From NCBI GenBank assembly GCA_036877525.1, contig JAZGTH010000059.1, positions 8,122,501 to 8,186,500 of the forward strand: 64,000 nucleotides of DNA, given 5' to 3'. Origin of the DNA: Chromobotia macracanthus (Eukaryota; Chordata; Actinopteri; Cypriniformes; Botiidae). Both the position numbers and the translations under genes were made by a program. Positions 8,706 through 21,953 of this stretch are shown here, piece by piece. The notes under the pieces were generated by a model that saw only the letters and a program-made list of their open reading frames with translations, was not told where the DNA came from and did no database searches. Within the stretch, counting starts at the first letter, position 1; each line of letters starts with the position of its first letter.

Positions 8706-11689
8706 TATGAGTTAATATGTGTATATATAGTTAACAGGAACAGGTGTAATACTCATATCCAGCACACAGGGGCACTAATGTACATTGCATGTGCAGGCAA
8801 GTGGCTTGTTTTTGTGATCCCATGAAACTGTAGCCTAAACAGAAGAGAACATAATACAAGATTCTTACACTGTATGTCAGTTCACAGTTTAAAGTCCTAC
8901 TGCATTGATCATAAGTATGTGTATGTGTTGGTTTACTTAATCGTATTGGGGAATGCTTTGTATCCAAAAGTCAGCAAATCTGAGCAAAACATCCTTTGGG
9001 GACATACTCATTTGTAAAAATGCAATAACGATAATAGTGCAATAATAATGCAATAATAGTAAATAAAAGTCAATATCAAATATTAGTCAATAAATAATAC
9101 AGTAGACTGTCCCTATTTAGACAGATAAGTAAATGAGTGTGTGTGTGTGTGTAGTGTTTGATCTCTTTCAGCAGTAAGCTGATTAGGTCTCACAAGCAGC
9201 CCATACACACAATGCCTAGGAAAGGTAATTAGCTTTAAGTAGGGGTCAAGGTTACTGTCTCTATCTGAGCTTAACAATTACATAAATGATATAATCTACT
9301 TTGCTTTCTTACATCATTAGCCCAAATATCATTCTGGTACTAATTTACTCAAAAGTCATTTTGAACACAATGTGAGCTGCCTACTGCCTCAAAATACTGT
9401 CTCAGTAGACAACTCACAGGATCTTCTGCCTTTTTTTTGTTTTGCTGGCCTGTTTTAGAAATACAGTGAAAACAGTTAGTCTGGCGCTTGGCCACAGTAT
9501 TGAGAGCTCAATACATTCTGGTTTGCTGTGAATGCTGGAGGAATATAGATCATTTTTTACAGCTCCAGAGAGACAGGCGCATTGATGTGCTTCCACCTGC
9601 AGAAGGAGCGTCACAGTGCGCTACAATATGCTGGTGCATGTCATTTACTTTGTGAGATACTTAATGAATAGTTTGTGTATATGTAACAGTGTCAAAAATG
9701 TATTTTGTACATTAAGGTAGGGTAGGCAATTTTTGAGGAGCTAGCGAGCGCAACCTAGCTTTAAAAGCATAAGATCCCGCCCTCTCTTCAGAGTGCTCTC
9801 AAAAGCCACGCCTCCTCCAACATATGAATGCATACATAGTTTGACAAGCAGGTAGGACATTCACACCGAATGCAATGATTGGACGAACATTTTTTGGTCC
9901 TGTATTAGATAGATGAATAGAATGTTATGAAATATCTAAAGTGTTTGATTTAAACAAAATGAAGAGTTTACTATTAATTGGCCCCATTTTTTACATTTCA
10001 GTGGGATTTTTGCCCCAAGCCCGGGTAATTTCTGACCCTGGTATGCATGCATGCATGGGCGTGTGAATCCATGAGGATGAAACCACAGACGCTACTGAAA
10101 ATGGGAGCAGTGTAAGTAGTAAAAAATCGAAGTGATTCTTCTGAGAGCTGTGTTTTCTGCACTGATCTATTGGAATTGGCTCTGTGTCTATATCAGTTGA
10201 TATAAGCAGACCCCTGACCGCTGAGAGACACATACAGAGATGACAGACTGTATACGTTACACCCTCTTGCACAGCCAATTCTCAGCCCTGTTTGACTGTA
10301 TTGTAGGCTTTATGTCTCCATAGCGATAAGGGCTCTTGAGTCTACACTGGACCTTCATTCAGCTTTTCTAATTTAAGGAAGTGGAGAGGATGGTCTCTTG
10401 CGTCCCCATCCCCACTGTATTTTTGTTTCTATGGCAACATGACACGAACCTGCTTTAATTTACATACATATCTGAAATCATATGATAAAGGAAACCAGAA
10501 GAAAACATTTTCAAGTTGTCTAAGAAATAAATGCTTTTGCACCTTCATCGAGGATGTAATGAAATATTTAAGACTGGGAGTAAACATTTTAAGATTCTGT
10601 AATTAAAACACTCATGTTGTTCAGACACAATCTGAATGTTGGGGAGAATGTATACAAAAGAAATTAAATGGTTTTCTGGTGCAGCTGGGAGGTTCATATA
10701 ACGTTCATTAGGAGAAAATGCAGAAGCGGTAAAATGCTTTTATGCTATGTACTGTTACCTGTTTAAATGCATTACACAGTAGATGTTTCAACCACTTTGT
10801 TTATGTAGACCTGCCTTGTTTTGCACTGACTGTCTTCTAAACAATAAAGAATTTTTCTTTATCTCTGTCTAGTAATGAGCTTCTGAGTTTTCATAGGGCG
10901 GTGTTTGCTCACTAAGCTGGAATAGAAAACCCAATGCGGCCATTCAAGTATAACATGCAAACATGTCAGTTGTGTTTAACCTCTCCTCTGAGGTTCGTTC
11001 ATAATTTATGAATCTCTAATTTCCATCAGGAAATGAATGTGGCTACAGTAAGCAGACCTTTGAGATTCTGTTGCCGAGCATTTGAGACATGTAGTTAGGA
11101 ATGGGTGTGTTACTCTTTGACCAGGGTCTCCATATACACTTTGTTTTATTTAGGGTCACACTCTAAGTAGGCTACTTAATAGTGCCTAGAGCTCTGTATT
11201 GGTATGGTCCAAAACCACTGTTATTCTGAATCGGGTAGATTCAGGGTCCAGTTCCAAGAAACTAACCCTTACCTAATGAACGGACCATCCAGAGGTGATG
11301 CAGTGTAGCATGTGCATCAATATCTGTAATTGTACAACATAAACCTGAGAAACGCACATACAGTAAATGTCATGATTGCAATATTTAGATTACACTCTTA
11401 ACACAATATTTACAATGTAAAACAAATACAATGTAACTTTAAACAGTTTCAACAGTAGGACTATATACCTTACGACTTGAATGTTGAAATGTATATTAAA
11501 ATACATGGTTTATGACATTTCTGTTTGTATGCACATTCATAATTGATCAATTATAAGATATAATCCTCCACAACCTACATTCTCAATGATACAACAAATG
11601 TTATTAATGATTGCAACTTAAATATAAATCTTAAGCATAGCCTGTATGATGGGATGGCCACATTCAACGCAGCACACAGTGAACGTTTC
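8706..11689. other. Intergenic region between kansl1l and map2
   Basis: I see no gene. It contains a short (GT) run at 9139-9153. A stretch at 9710-9910 (reads ggtagggtaggcaatttttg, then gatcccgccc) resembles dispersed fish repeats but is not firmly assignable. The rest is unremarkable AT-rich DNA. Confidence 0.55.
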
Positions 11690-11851
11690 TCCCCCCCCCC
11701 CATATGCACGTTCATACTGCGCATTACGGTAATTATTCATGAGTGGGCGGGGTCATGAAGCAGTGGGCGGGTTTAGGGTGGGCGGGGCTTCACTGCCGGC
11801 TCTCACTGCGCTCCGAGAGGAAGCCTGCAGCGGACGCGACACGCAGACCAG
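11690..11851 (+). promoter_or_regulatory. map2: GC-box promoter and non-coding first exon, probable map2
   Basis: A C10 run at 11691-11700 is followed by three GC boxes (GGGCGG cores near 11745, 11765 and 11780), then a GC-rich stretch ending in CAGACCAG|gtaaag, with the donor at 11852. This is the usual shape of a TATA-less neuronal promoter with a short untranslated first exon. No ATG is seen between about 11790 and the donor. Assignment to map2 is inference from position and strand: it is the first promoter-like element after the kansl1l 3' end, and map2 is the only gene downstream. Confidence 0.5.
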
Positions 11852-14800
11852 GTAAAGCAATACTTCATTATTTACAGAAAAGCCAGAATAGAGATGCAAA
11901 ACGATCAGCATGATGTGCATATGCGTGTCTGCATTTTCCCTGAAGTTTTGTGACCCGCTTGTCATTTCAGTGCCTTTAATTCCTGCATGGCTGGCTTAAT
12001 GGGATAGATAATCCCTGTTGCTTGAGAAAGGACGCATTGTTCTACATGCAACGCTGGTGCTGATACGGAGCCTGCTTCAGTTTATGCCATTTATTTCTTT
12101 AAGTTAACTTATGAACAGGTTTCACTCTCAAAGACTTCAACAAGATTTTTTCTATAAAGATTTTTTTTTTGTCTGTAAAAATGGCTCTTTTGTAATGAAA
12201 TGTATTGATTTTCATTATTAATTGGGGGTTTTTATGATATGGCAGTGTAAATGCATTCAGTGAATCGGATGGCCACATGAAAAGCAGGAGATCTGAGATT
12301 TTGGTTGCTTTTGTCGCAGAATAGATTTGCAGTCCAGCAGGGACGGTGCTGAATAAACAGCGACCCTCTTAAAATACTGCTGAGTTATTCTGCATCCAAA
12401 CTTACTCTTCATTATAAATCTCATTGCTGTCCTTAAATCTGTTATTATAGATTTATAATGTGGACAGCTATGGTTACCTTTGCCCGGCATGTCTTCCCAC
12501 CCTTAAACACCTGGCATGTGGTGATGCTGAAATATTTCACATGCAGTCTGTTCCCTGTGAACAGTCACCTTGAGATAATGTGAAAGACAATAATGATGCT
12601 GTGTCTGATATGACATGATGTATTCCTGCATTGCCATGCTTAGTCATGAGCAGCCAGAGCTGCGAGGTTTAATGCAACACCCTGCACTGCATGACCGATG
12701 TCTGTGCGCTCCACATGTTCTAACAGTGTGGGCCGTTTATTAAGTCCACTGGCATCCAAGTGTTTCCATATCTAAATGCCACACCATCCGTCAGATGTTA
12801 TGACCATCTGTTAGCATGCTGCCCTCTCCATCAGATATAACCGATGTTCAAAAGGAGATGAAAAGTTGCCTGATTTATCTGAATGCGCACATACCTTTAT
12901 TGTTTTTATATAAAGCTAATTGTAATTACTTTTGACTAACTATAATTAATGTTTTGTGCTATGATGCTATGTAACACTCCACATCCAGACTACTGAAACA
13001 TGCTGTGAATCCTGCAGACAAAAGAATCCCAATTTCATTACGGCAGCCTTTTGTTCTAACATTTCAGCCTCCACTTTGGTGACTAGGATTACATTAACAT
13101 TTTAAAGAGAGTAGTTTTTGTCTGTGTGCTGTTTATTTCCTAGGCTCAGAGAGCACCTTTGCATGACAGCTCGTCCACATGTAGTGCTTGTTTTGCTCTT
13201 GTTCTCATAAACCTTTTGAAAAGGTCTTTTTTGTGTACTGGAGCAGCACTGCATTTCAGAACTGTTCCGGTGAGCGTCCTTTAAAATGATCAGCAATTTA
13301 GTTTGATAAGATTTGCATAGTATTTCCATTGGTCATGAACTCCAGACGCAGACGCAGGTATATGCATTGCTGATGGAATGGTAGCGAGTCGCTATGAGGC
13401 ATTTATCCTCTCCGCTGTCTTTAGTACCTCCTGCAGGCTGGATCGATGCTGTAAGATCCAGCCACGCTGTAAGATCTAGAAAATTCCCTGTGCTGCTCAG
13501 GTCCTGACATGATAAGTCCACAGGGAGTTTTACCTGAATGCATCCTAGAGATATTGTTGAACTCGGAGGAATCTGCACTGCCCTCAGCCTTAGATTCCTG
13601 CAGTATGCACACGGTTACGGTACAGAATTCACAGTCACTGTAGTCATAGGCACCTAATATAAATGAATGTGACTGCATATAGCAAATGAAGCCAATCTCA
13701 TTCTAAACTTCACTGTTTAAAATGGAAAAAAGTCTTGTTTATATGTACATATAGTGTTTTGTATAAAATGCATTGGCTTTCTCAAGTAGCCTTTGAAATT
13801 AAACAAAAGTACTGTGAGACCGAGCATTGTGCCAGCAGAACTGACATTTATATAACAGGTACAGTTAGTGTGTGAGAGCAGGATGTTTGTTTGGTTTGTG
13901 TTAACAGTCATCAGACTGTGTGTGTGTGTTTTGAGGGTACTGGTGGGCTCTCACTGGTAACCTCTTCATTGTGAGCTGGACTTCAGTGGACCCCCAAACA
14001 AAGATCTCACTGTTCTCCCAGTGGAGTCCCTGAAAGCAGGTCACCTCTGCACCCAGTTCCTCTACCCATCTCACACCAGAAAATACACATTCCACCAATC
14101 CAAAATGAGCTCCTCTGCCTACAAGTTTGACATTTTTTCTATTATGTTGGATTTGGGTTGTACAGGAATAGAAATAAAATTGTTTGGATTTTTTTAACTT
14201 ATTTTAAAAAGTACATTATCCTGTGAAAAGACAAGAGCTAAACTCTGTTAAGACAGAGCATGTTTTAGTGGCCAATAGTAATAAACTTGAACATTGAATG
14301 ATATATTGGCCTAACAAATACATTGGTTTACACATGACACAACACAACACTGGGACTGTCTCATGTTAAACTCTGTCATTGAGGAGTGTCTTAAACTGTC
14401 TTGAGGTCTGATCCGTCTGCTACTGTTTGACTTTGAGCTCCGTGAGCTCCTCCTGCTCCATCTCCTCCCCCACCATGCCTGGGGCAGAACAAAGGAGCAG
14501 CCTCTTTCTCTATACCTTAAACTTCCACTGCAGGCAGATGATGGAGAGGCCTGTTATCAGCAGGACAACCATTACAGCATCTGATCCATAACCCTGTTAT
14601 TTCCCCAGGGCAGAGTCAGAAATACAGGTCCAGTTTATAATCATTTCATGTGTTTGACTCCTGAAAGAGAACGTGGACTTCCTGGCAGTATATCAGATCA
14701 GTTTCGGTCATGATAAATGTGCTGTTATCATATAGGCAGATGTTTTCGGTAAGCACGTTTGCTTTAAAGATGATTGTGTGTCTGTTTCACACAGCTCAAT

Positions 14801-15189
14801 ACTGTATTGAGTTGTGCAGCTGCATTGAGATTGGCAGATTTGATAATGGACGTGACTGTCTTTAAAAGTGCAGCTTTATCAATACAATCATATATCTGAC
14901 ACATGCCGTGTTTATGGATTGTTGGTAATTCGATAAAACTCAAGTAAAAAGCCTTTGACATTTATGCATTTGGCAGACACATTTATCCAAAGTGACTTAC
15001 AGCACATTCAAGTTCATTTATTTTTCATATCAATATGTTTGTTGTGAGTCAAACCCACAACCTCGGCGCAACCAATCTACCTGTCTGTCTATCATATAAA
15101 CTGTTGATATATTGGATATTGGTGTATATATTGTTGTATTTAAGGCCAGTCTAAAGCAATAAATGTGAACGAGTTAGACTCGAACCTGC
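11852..15189 (+). other. Probable map2 5' intron, no gene seen
   Basis: AT-rich sequence without supported exons. It includes a short (GT) run near 13918-13930 and a SINE-like remnant at 14955-15083. Open frames of 60-95 codons on the minus strand at 13.1-14.1 kb show no family features. Confidence 0.5.
14955..15083 (-). repeat. tRNA-derived SINE remnant
   Basis: Read on the minus strand it contains a degenerate B box (ggttgtgggtttgactc), then agtcactttggataaatgtg and tctgccaaatgcat. That tail is typical of tRNA-derived SINEs spread through teleost genomes. The 5' A box is diverged. Confidence 0.55.
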
Positions 15190-15730
15190 GACTCGACTCG
15201 AACTAGCCCCGCCCCCTCATGATTAAAGAATGAGGCCAATTTAAATAAAGGCGGGGCTAGAGTGAAGAAGGCGTGCCGGAAGCGTCGTCACGCGTGACGT
15301 AGTCGCTGTTATATGTGAGATGATTAACGGGACAGAAGGATTAAACTCCTCCCGTAAAATGGATGTTTTTTATATGTTATACTGACTTTTTTATCAGTGT
15401 ATCGCACGTAATAAAATGTCCCCCGACTGGACTGAAACTCCCGGGAAAGATGGAAAGGTGAGTTTCACGTCACATTTTTAACGTGGTAAACGAGGATGAG
15501 GTCACAAGTGCACTTAAAAGTTTGGACAGGATGAGTCTTGGTTGTTTTGGGTAATGGTGTTTGTTAAGCAGCGTTATCAGATCTTTATCCGAGCCCCGAC
15601 GGTCTCTGTTTGTTTTTGTGTACACAGATATACGTCATTCTTTTGTCCGTGACGTAATCGACGCGTGACCACGCCCCTTCTCGCGTTACCGTCCCAGCAT
15701 TCCTTTCGCTGCCCCATACCTCACGTGCCC
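15190..15730 (+). promoter_or_regulatory. CpG-rich island with CRE-like sites, alternative promoter candidate
   Basis: Locally rich in CpG against an AT-rich background. It holds GC boxes (CCCCGCCCC near 15207, GGCGGGGC near 15251) and a perfect 14-base palindrome CGTCACGCGTGACG at 15286-15299. CRE-like TGACGTA occurs at 15295 and 15650, with reverse-orientation sites near 15631 and 15467. An exon-like end GGAAAG|gtgagt sits at 15457/15458. It may be a second first exon of map2, or the promoter of a transcript I do not recognise. Confidence 0.5.
15416..15457 (+). CDS. Short 5' reading frame ending at a splice donor (upstream ORF candidate)
   Basis: ATG followed by 13 codons (MSPDWTETPGKDGK), closing exactly at a strong donor in phase 0. 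I recognise no protein that begins this way. If spliced to the map2 exon at 51833, which begins AAG TAA, it would stop after one more codon and act as an upstream ORF in a map2 leader. It could instead be the first coding exon of an unknown gene or isoform. Upstream context ataaaATGt is not a strong Kozak match. Confidence 0.3.
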
Positions 15731-18039
15731 TCTATGGAGACCTTTAAAAGTCTTTCAGATCAGGCAAATAATAAAAATAAATTTCTCCCCCTGGAAATGT
15801 GTTGACGTAGGCTGACATTTCAGCTTGACAAACAAAGAAAATGAATCTCAGCCAACAAGCCTCGAAAAGAGTTTTATGTTCCAGTTTTTCTAGACGCTCA
15901 AAATGTCAAGTGTCGTTTCATGAAACTCTTGAAAAGAAACGCAGTTTTCTTGAGCAACAATATAACAGTCATAAGAGTAACAGATATGCACAAACAGAAC
16001 ATTTATTTTATTATTTTTTGACGGTATGTTTAGACCTGTCACGCTTTTAATCTCCACACTTTCCTCTAAACACCACGGGAATTATATTTCAGTGCAAAAA
16101 TCTGTCTAAAATTAAAAATGATTTAAAAATGTGCGTGCATGCATTGAGCATTGAATGGCGCATTTGAAAAATCTTGATTAATGTAATGATTGCATTTGTA
16201 GCTAATTAATTTATAAAACCAGTGTTATTTATCTAAACAGTGCAGAATATTAAACTGTGCTGAAACTGATGTCAGTTCATGTTTTATGGCATTAGGTCAG
16301 TCGGTGTCCTAATTGAAGTCAGCTAGCAACCTTGTTACATGAATCATTCATGTTAGGATTACTTTTTAAATGTGTAAAAACTTCTCTCAGATTCGTTTAC
16401 TGTCTCTATGGATCACTGTGTGGGTGTAAGTTGTGCTTGCAAAACAGCAGACTGAGGCAAAATCTAAACCTGTTGGTGTCTGGGTTTCAGCTTTATCTGT
16501 AGCTCAGGCCTGCACGCTTTTAACATGCCCTCTTGGGTTACTGTGGCAATAAGGACCTCCGGTTCTCAAGGGGGTAACAAGTTACCTTCTGAAGTCTGTG
16601 TGATTAAACCGGCGTGTTACTGTTCAGGTAGCTAGCTTGATACATATTCTCCGTTTTACCAACTTGCTCAGCAAAATACTTTTCAGAGTTTTGCTCCACC
16701 GTGGCAGTGATTGCGGAAACAGACAGTTCATGCTGATGCAGTCTTCTAAAACGTCCCTTGCAGCAGCGTCTGAGAATGCACGAACCTGCGTCTCATAATG
16801 AATTGCTCTCTCACACAATCGAAACATAACGTTGCGTGAAATTGAGTTTGTTGTCTAGCTAGAAGCGTCTGCGTTCACATCCAGTTTATTATCGTTAATG
16901 ACAACTATTATGAAGGAAAAAGCTATAAATGTTAACTAAATCCAAGCAAAAACTCAGCGTTAGAGAGTGACTTCAGATATTTGGTTTTACTCTACAAATA
17001 ATCTCCTAATCAGAAACAAATAGAACATTTGATTGACTTCCAAAACAACCAATCACAGTTCACTTGTTGCCTTTTCTGATAAAGTGTGCAGCGTCATATG
17101 CAGATTTGTGGCGCTTTTTTGTATTGGCAGACAATAATACTGAAATGAAATAATTCCTGGTTCATGTACAGGGCTGAGGGCCTAGTGTTAGATCTCTGCA
17201 TAGCGTGTGTATACTAAATGTAACGCAGTATTCCACAGTGTTGACTAATGAGTAAAGCCGTGTGTATTCGAAATTGTGCTTGTCTGGTAACATTTTGCTG
17301 ATTCTCACTAATAAGCTGGCCAGCTGAAAAGTCCTTCCTGTTTATCGCTCTTCATTTTGTTTGTACGATTAAAACAAGTCAGTGTCTTTGCGTTTGGTAA
17401 TTATCAGGCGTTGTTGTCTCATTGTTCTGAGAACAGTTCTTTCTGTGCTGCTGGACGGGTCTTTCAGGGGGTGAAAATGCTGGAGGCTTGTGGAACAGCT
17501 GCGATGCGTGACAAGCATCAAACTTTAAATGAGATTTGAAGAAACGTGAAACTTTCTCCTCCTTTAATGAAGCCCTTTGGCTTGTACGCATTAGTACTAT
17601 TGGTTAATGGCGCAAACCCATAATGGTCTGAATGCAGGCTCTTTCTCACCATGGCAACCGCTGCCATGGAAACAGTAGCCATGTGACTCAGGAGTAATGA
17701 AGTCTGTGGAACACACAAAAGAGCCTCTACAAAGGTCTGTCCATGTGGAAGTGAGCTACGGGGGCCTGGTGCAGCAGTCCTTTTGGCTGCCTGTTTCAGG
17801 GTACGGCTGCAGATAATCTGCCTGGACTTCAGGATCAAGTGCTGTAGCCCTGCTGAGGGAAGCCCTGCTGCTTCAGTGAAATTGGGGTTAAGGCATAGTG
17901 CAAGTGACAGTCGTGACCCAGTGACAAATCACCCATCTATAATCCAGGGACTTAGATTTTAATAACCGTCAAGTTATGTTCTGCAGACATGATTGCCTCA
18001 ATGCTACAGTCCTAGCTTTGCTGCAAATCAGCTTTCCTA

Positions 18040-18356
18040 CCCAGCTAGCAGGGAACCTTCTCAGAACAGTGGCTTACGTTCTTTCAATGTTCTCTCAAAG
18101 TTATCAAAAGCATGCTTACTGTGATGTTAGTAGAATGTTTTATATCGTATGTCAAAAATGTTATTTCTAAGTTGTTAGTGGATTGTTTTAAAAATGTAAT
18201 TTGATTGTGTATCATTCTTGTAACCAAGCAATTATGTTACTACAAGGTCTACAAAACTGGATGTTCCTGGAACATTTAAAATAACATTTTTAACGTTTTT
18301 GTTACTTAATGAAAATGTCAGGGAAATGTCCTTACAGCCTAAAATTGTTATATGGG
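18040..18356 (+). mobile_element. CCCAGCTAAC-family MITE
   Basis: Begins cccagctagcagggaacc and ends gcctaaaattgttatatggg. Near full length, diverged at the right end. Confidence 0.8.
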
Positions 18357-19919
18357 TCAGTAACACTACCAGCATTTATGGCTGAGAATGTTGTTCCAAC
18401 ACTCCCCAACAACTTTTGTTTTGCTTTCCATTCATCAGCATGTCAGGTTAACATCAAGCTTAAATTCACAGTTAACAGGATCAACACCAGTAGCCAGTTA
18501 TCCAGTTCACTGGCAAAACACAGTCACCCTCACATGAAATGTGGCCTCCAGCGGTTTTTGGCTAATAAAGTTCAGATCTGGCTCTTTATGGAGATTGTCA
18601 TGCCCAATGGAAAAAGAAGCATCAGATGTCTGGATCTTTAAAAAGCTTTAGTCATTATGGCTTTAACAAATTTAAGACACAATAAAAGCAATTTATAACC
18701 AAAGTAAACACTGAATACAAATTGCATACAGGGCAACAGTTAAACGACTGAATGCATGACTTATACAAATGGTATTGGGTTGAAACTGTGCGGTATGAGA
18801 GAGTATGCGAGAGCTTTAGGGCTGTTTAACATGGCTGCCCAGTCGCCGGCATGCGGCAACAAGAGCTCCATTTCATTTTCATTTCATTGCCTTTTGACAT
18901 GCATTACAGTTTTGTATAGCTCTGAGTAACTGCTTGATTAAATGTTCTAGGTATGTTCCAGGAACGTTCTGGTTTCAATTCATAAAGCTCCTGAAGCATC
19001 TTTTAAAAAGAAATGTGAAACTTATATTTTAGAAACATGAAACTAACTTTTATTAGCTTGATATATGTATTAGTCTGTTCAGAAATATGTTATTTAAGCT
19101 GTAAAGTGATTGGACTGTTTTTGCTAGATAAACTTATAACTTCTAGTTATGACTTTTAGTTACTAACATAACTATGAATGGAGTTTGCTGTGTCCCTATC
19201 AGGCTTTTTAGGTAACTTAACCAGCTTCACCAGCTGGTGGTTGGCCGGTCTCATGCTAGCTCTGGAAGCCGACAAAACACTTCCCACTGCCCAAAGACTA
19301 AAAAAAAAAGAGAGAACAAATGTTATGCCCATAAACATTGTTAGACGCTGTTAAGTGTACTGCGCTGTTAACATGTGGGATGATGTGATCTTTCATTTGC
19401 TGCAGCTATCACAGGTTCTGTGAACTGTGAAAGCAGCCCTCAGCAGTTGTTAAAATGTTAAGCATTATCAGAGGTGGACGCAGGTTCAGCTTGCAGTACA
19501 AAGTGTTTGTCATGAATCACTGCCCTGCACACAGCTGTCATAGACTCATCCAAACATTTCTCGTTCTTGTGAAATCACAAAATGAAAGCATGCAGATATG
19601 CCAATATTACTGATAAAAAGATTCCATTTTAATTTATTTAAAAATATATCTTTTAAGAGAGATTTGAACTCGCGTCTTCTTGCAGTGATCTTAGCCACAT
19701 GAGATTATGTTCAGGAAAGGGGCTTAGTCCCCCTAAGACAGAAATCCTAGAATCTGTCCTGATCTCTTGTTTTTTTTTAATTTATTTGGTCATGTTTATG
19801 AAGGGCTGCTTTTGCTTTGTAGCGTGACAAATATCTAAAAGGCTGCAAAGCCTTGAGCAGCAGTCATGGCAGGCGTAGGATGATCCTTAAGGAATAAGTG
19901 TATGTGGGCTGAAGACAGG

Positions 19920-19920
<1 letters not shown>

Positions 19921-19957
<37 letters not shown>
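19921..19957. repeat. (AT)/(GT) microsatellite
   Basis: Compound AT then GT dinucleotide run. Confidence 0.95.
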
Positions 19958-19959
<2 letters not shown>

Positions 19960-20099
19960 ATGGAGGTTTTTGTGTGGGCTGAAAGGAGCTGTTTTCACTG
20001 TAATGTTACACACCATGTGTGTGCGTTGTACATGTTTTGTCCACTGTATGTGGGTTGTGAATAGGTGCAGGTGGGTGGGAGGAGCCAAAGAGGTCATAA

Positions 20100-20371
20100 C
20101 CCAGCTAACAGGGAACGGTCTCAGAATATTGGCTAACGTTCACTGCAAGTTTTCAAGTTATCAAAAACATTATATATTATGTATCAAAAACGGGATTCTT
20201 AAGTAGTTAGTTAATGTTTTAAAAACATTATAGAATTTAAAAAAAGTTTGAATAATATTCGTATTAGAGTTAATACAATGTGTAAGCATTCCCGGAACAT
20301 TCAAAATAACATTTTTGTTACTTAATGGAAATGTTACGGATATGTTCTTACAACTTACAAGAATTGTTAGC
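20100..20371 (+). mobile_element. CCCAGCTAAC-family MITE
   Basis: Begins cccagctaacagggaacgg and ends acaagaattgttagcc. Small internal deletions. It faces an inverted copy at 20665. Confidence 0.8.
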
Positions 20372-20664
20372 CATGAAGTGACCATGGTGACTCTTTATTA
20401 CCCAGAAATCCATTCTTCTGCGATTCCACACGGTGGGCCAGAAGGGGTGGCAGGGTTGTGCAGGGGAGTGGGGAGGTGTGACGCCCGTGTGTAGGCAGAA
20501 GCGCGTGGGCTGCAGCTCTCTGAGTGTGTATTGTTAAAGAGCCAGCCCTGTGAGATAATGCTCTATCATCTGTCGGGGGTGAGCCATTCTCAAGCACACC
20601 AGAAGCGCAAGGTGGCTCAATGTTTCTGCAGATCGTGACTGACTTTGTGGATGACATCTGACAA

Positions 20665-20976
20665 CCCAGCTGACATTTTAGTTTGTAAGAGCGTTTTCCT
20701 ACCGTTGCCTTCAAGTGACAAAAAGAAATCTTATTCAAATATCCAGTTTAAAAAGCGTCCAGTTTCATTAACATTATTGCTGGGTTTTAAAAATGTTATT
20801 CAGACATTTTTTTATCTCTGTTGCATTTTTATAACATTCCATTAACAACTTTAGAATAATGTTTTTTTATACGATATATTACTTTAAACACTCTGCTAAC
20901 ATTACCGTAAGAACGTTTCTGATAACTCAGAGAGACCTTTTAGAGAATGTTAGCCAAACGTCCTGAGAACGTTCCA
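20665..20976 (-). mobile_element. CCCAGCTAAC-family MITE, inverted
   Basis: Begins cccagctgacattttagttt and ends cctgagaacgttcc, the opposite orientation to the copy at 20100. Confidence 0.8.
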
Positions 20977-21953
20977 TGTGATATAGGAAGTGTTTGCTCA
21001 AAAGCTAGTTTTCAGCTTCCACTGTAAAATATATTTCGCTTGTTGGTGTCTGTGAGGGGGCTGGTGCCCAGATTGAAACTCCTCGGCTTTCTTGTGTTTA
21101 ATTAGGCATATTAAGCTCGCTAAATGTTATATATCACAGTTTTGTCTGGTGTGATACTTTAAACAACTTCCCTCATCATGTTTATAGTGTACATCCATCA
21201 TACTGTCATACATCATGTGACTTCCTGCATCCAACTCTAGTGAAATCTTAGCAAATCGAAATGATCTTCAAACGTCTTTTTAGGCTCCATTACAAGTCAC
21301 TGATCATAATCAGTCAGTAATCTGTCATCTGCAGTTAATAGTTTTGGGCTTGTTTGTTAAATGTTGTTCATTTGTTATGTTATCGACTGCGTAAGTAAAA
21401 AAAGAATGTAATTACATGGTTTACTTGCTTGCCCTGAACTCAAGCACTTCTAGTGTGAAAGCAGCATAAATTCCCTGTTATGTGTGATCACTATAGCTCA
21501 GGATAGTTCAGAAGTGCCAGAACGTCCTGAGCTAGACCTATAATCTTTTATTTATATGATTCAGTTCAAGTTCCTGCAGTGTGTCTTGAGGAATAATGTC
21601 TAATGAGATGTGACAAAACAAACTCTTGACTTCATGAGTTGTGCTCTTGTGTTTTGGACTCACATAACATTCTGTATTGAAAATAGAAGCTGCAAAGTGT
21701 TTTTTTTATCTGTTGTGGCATCCCAAAACATCTCTAGCTGTCAGTCCAAACACCAACGGAAGGAGAAACCCTGACAAAACCTTTTTGTGCTCTCTGAAGT
21801 CCTGTATTTAAGAGCCGATGAGAGCCTTTGAAATGAGACTTGATTTATAGGATCAAATGAATCCATGTACTGTACGTCGGCTTGTTTGTATGTGTGTGTT
21901 TTCCTCACAATGTATTTAATATGTAGTTTCTCCTTACTCATAACTTTGGTTTC

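Noticed and set aside
18309..18641. 110-codon plus-strand open frame
   Set aside because: It begins inside a MITE copy and has no known motif.
20367..20738. 123-codon minus-strand open frame
   Set aside because: It spans parts of two inverted MITE copies, so it is a by-product of repeats.
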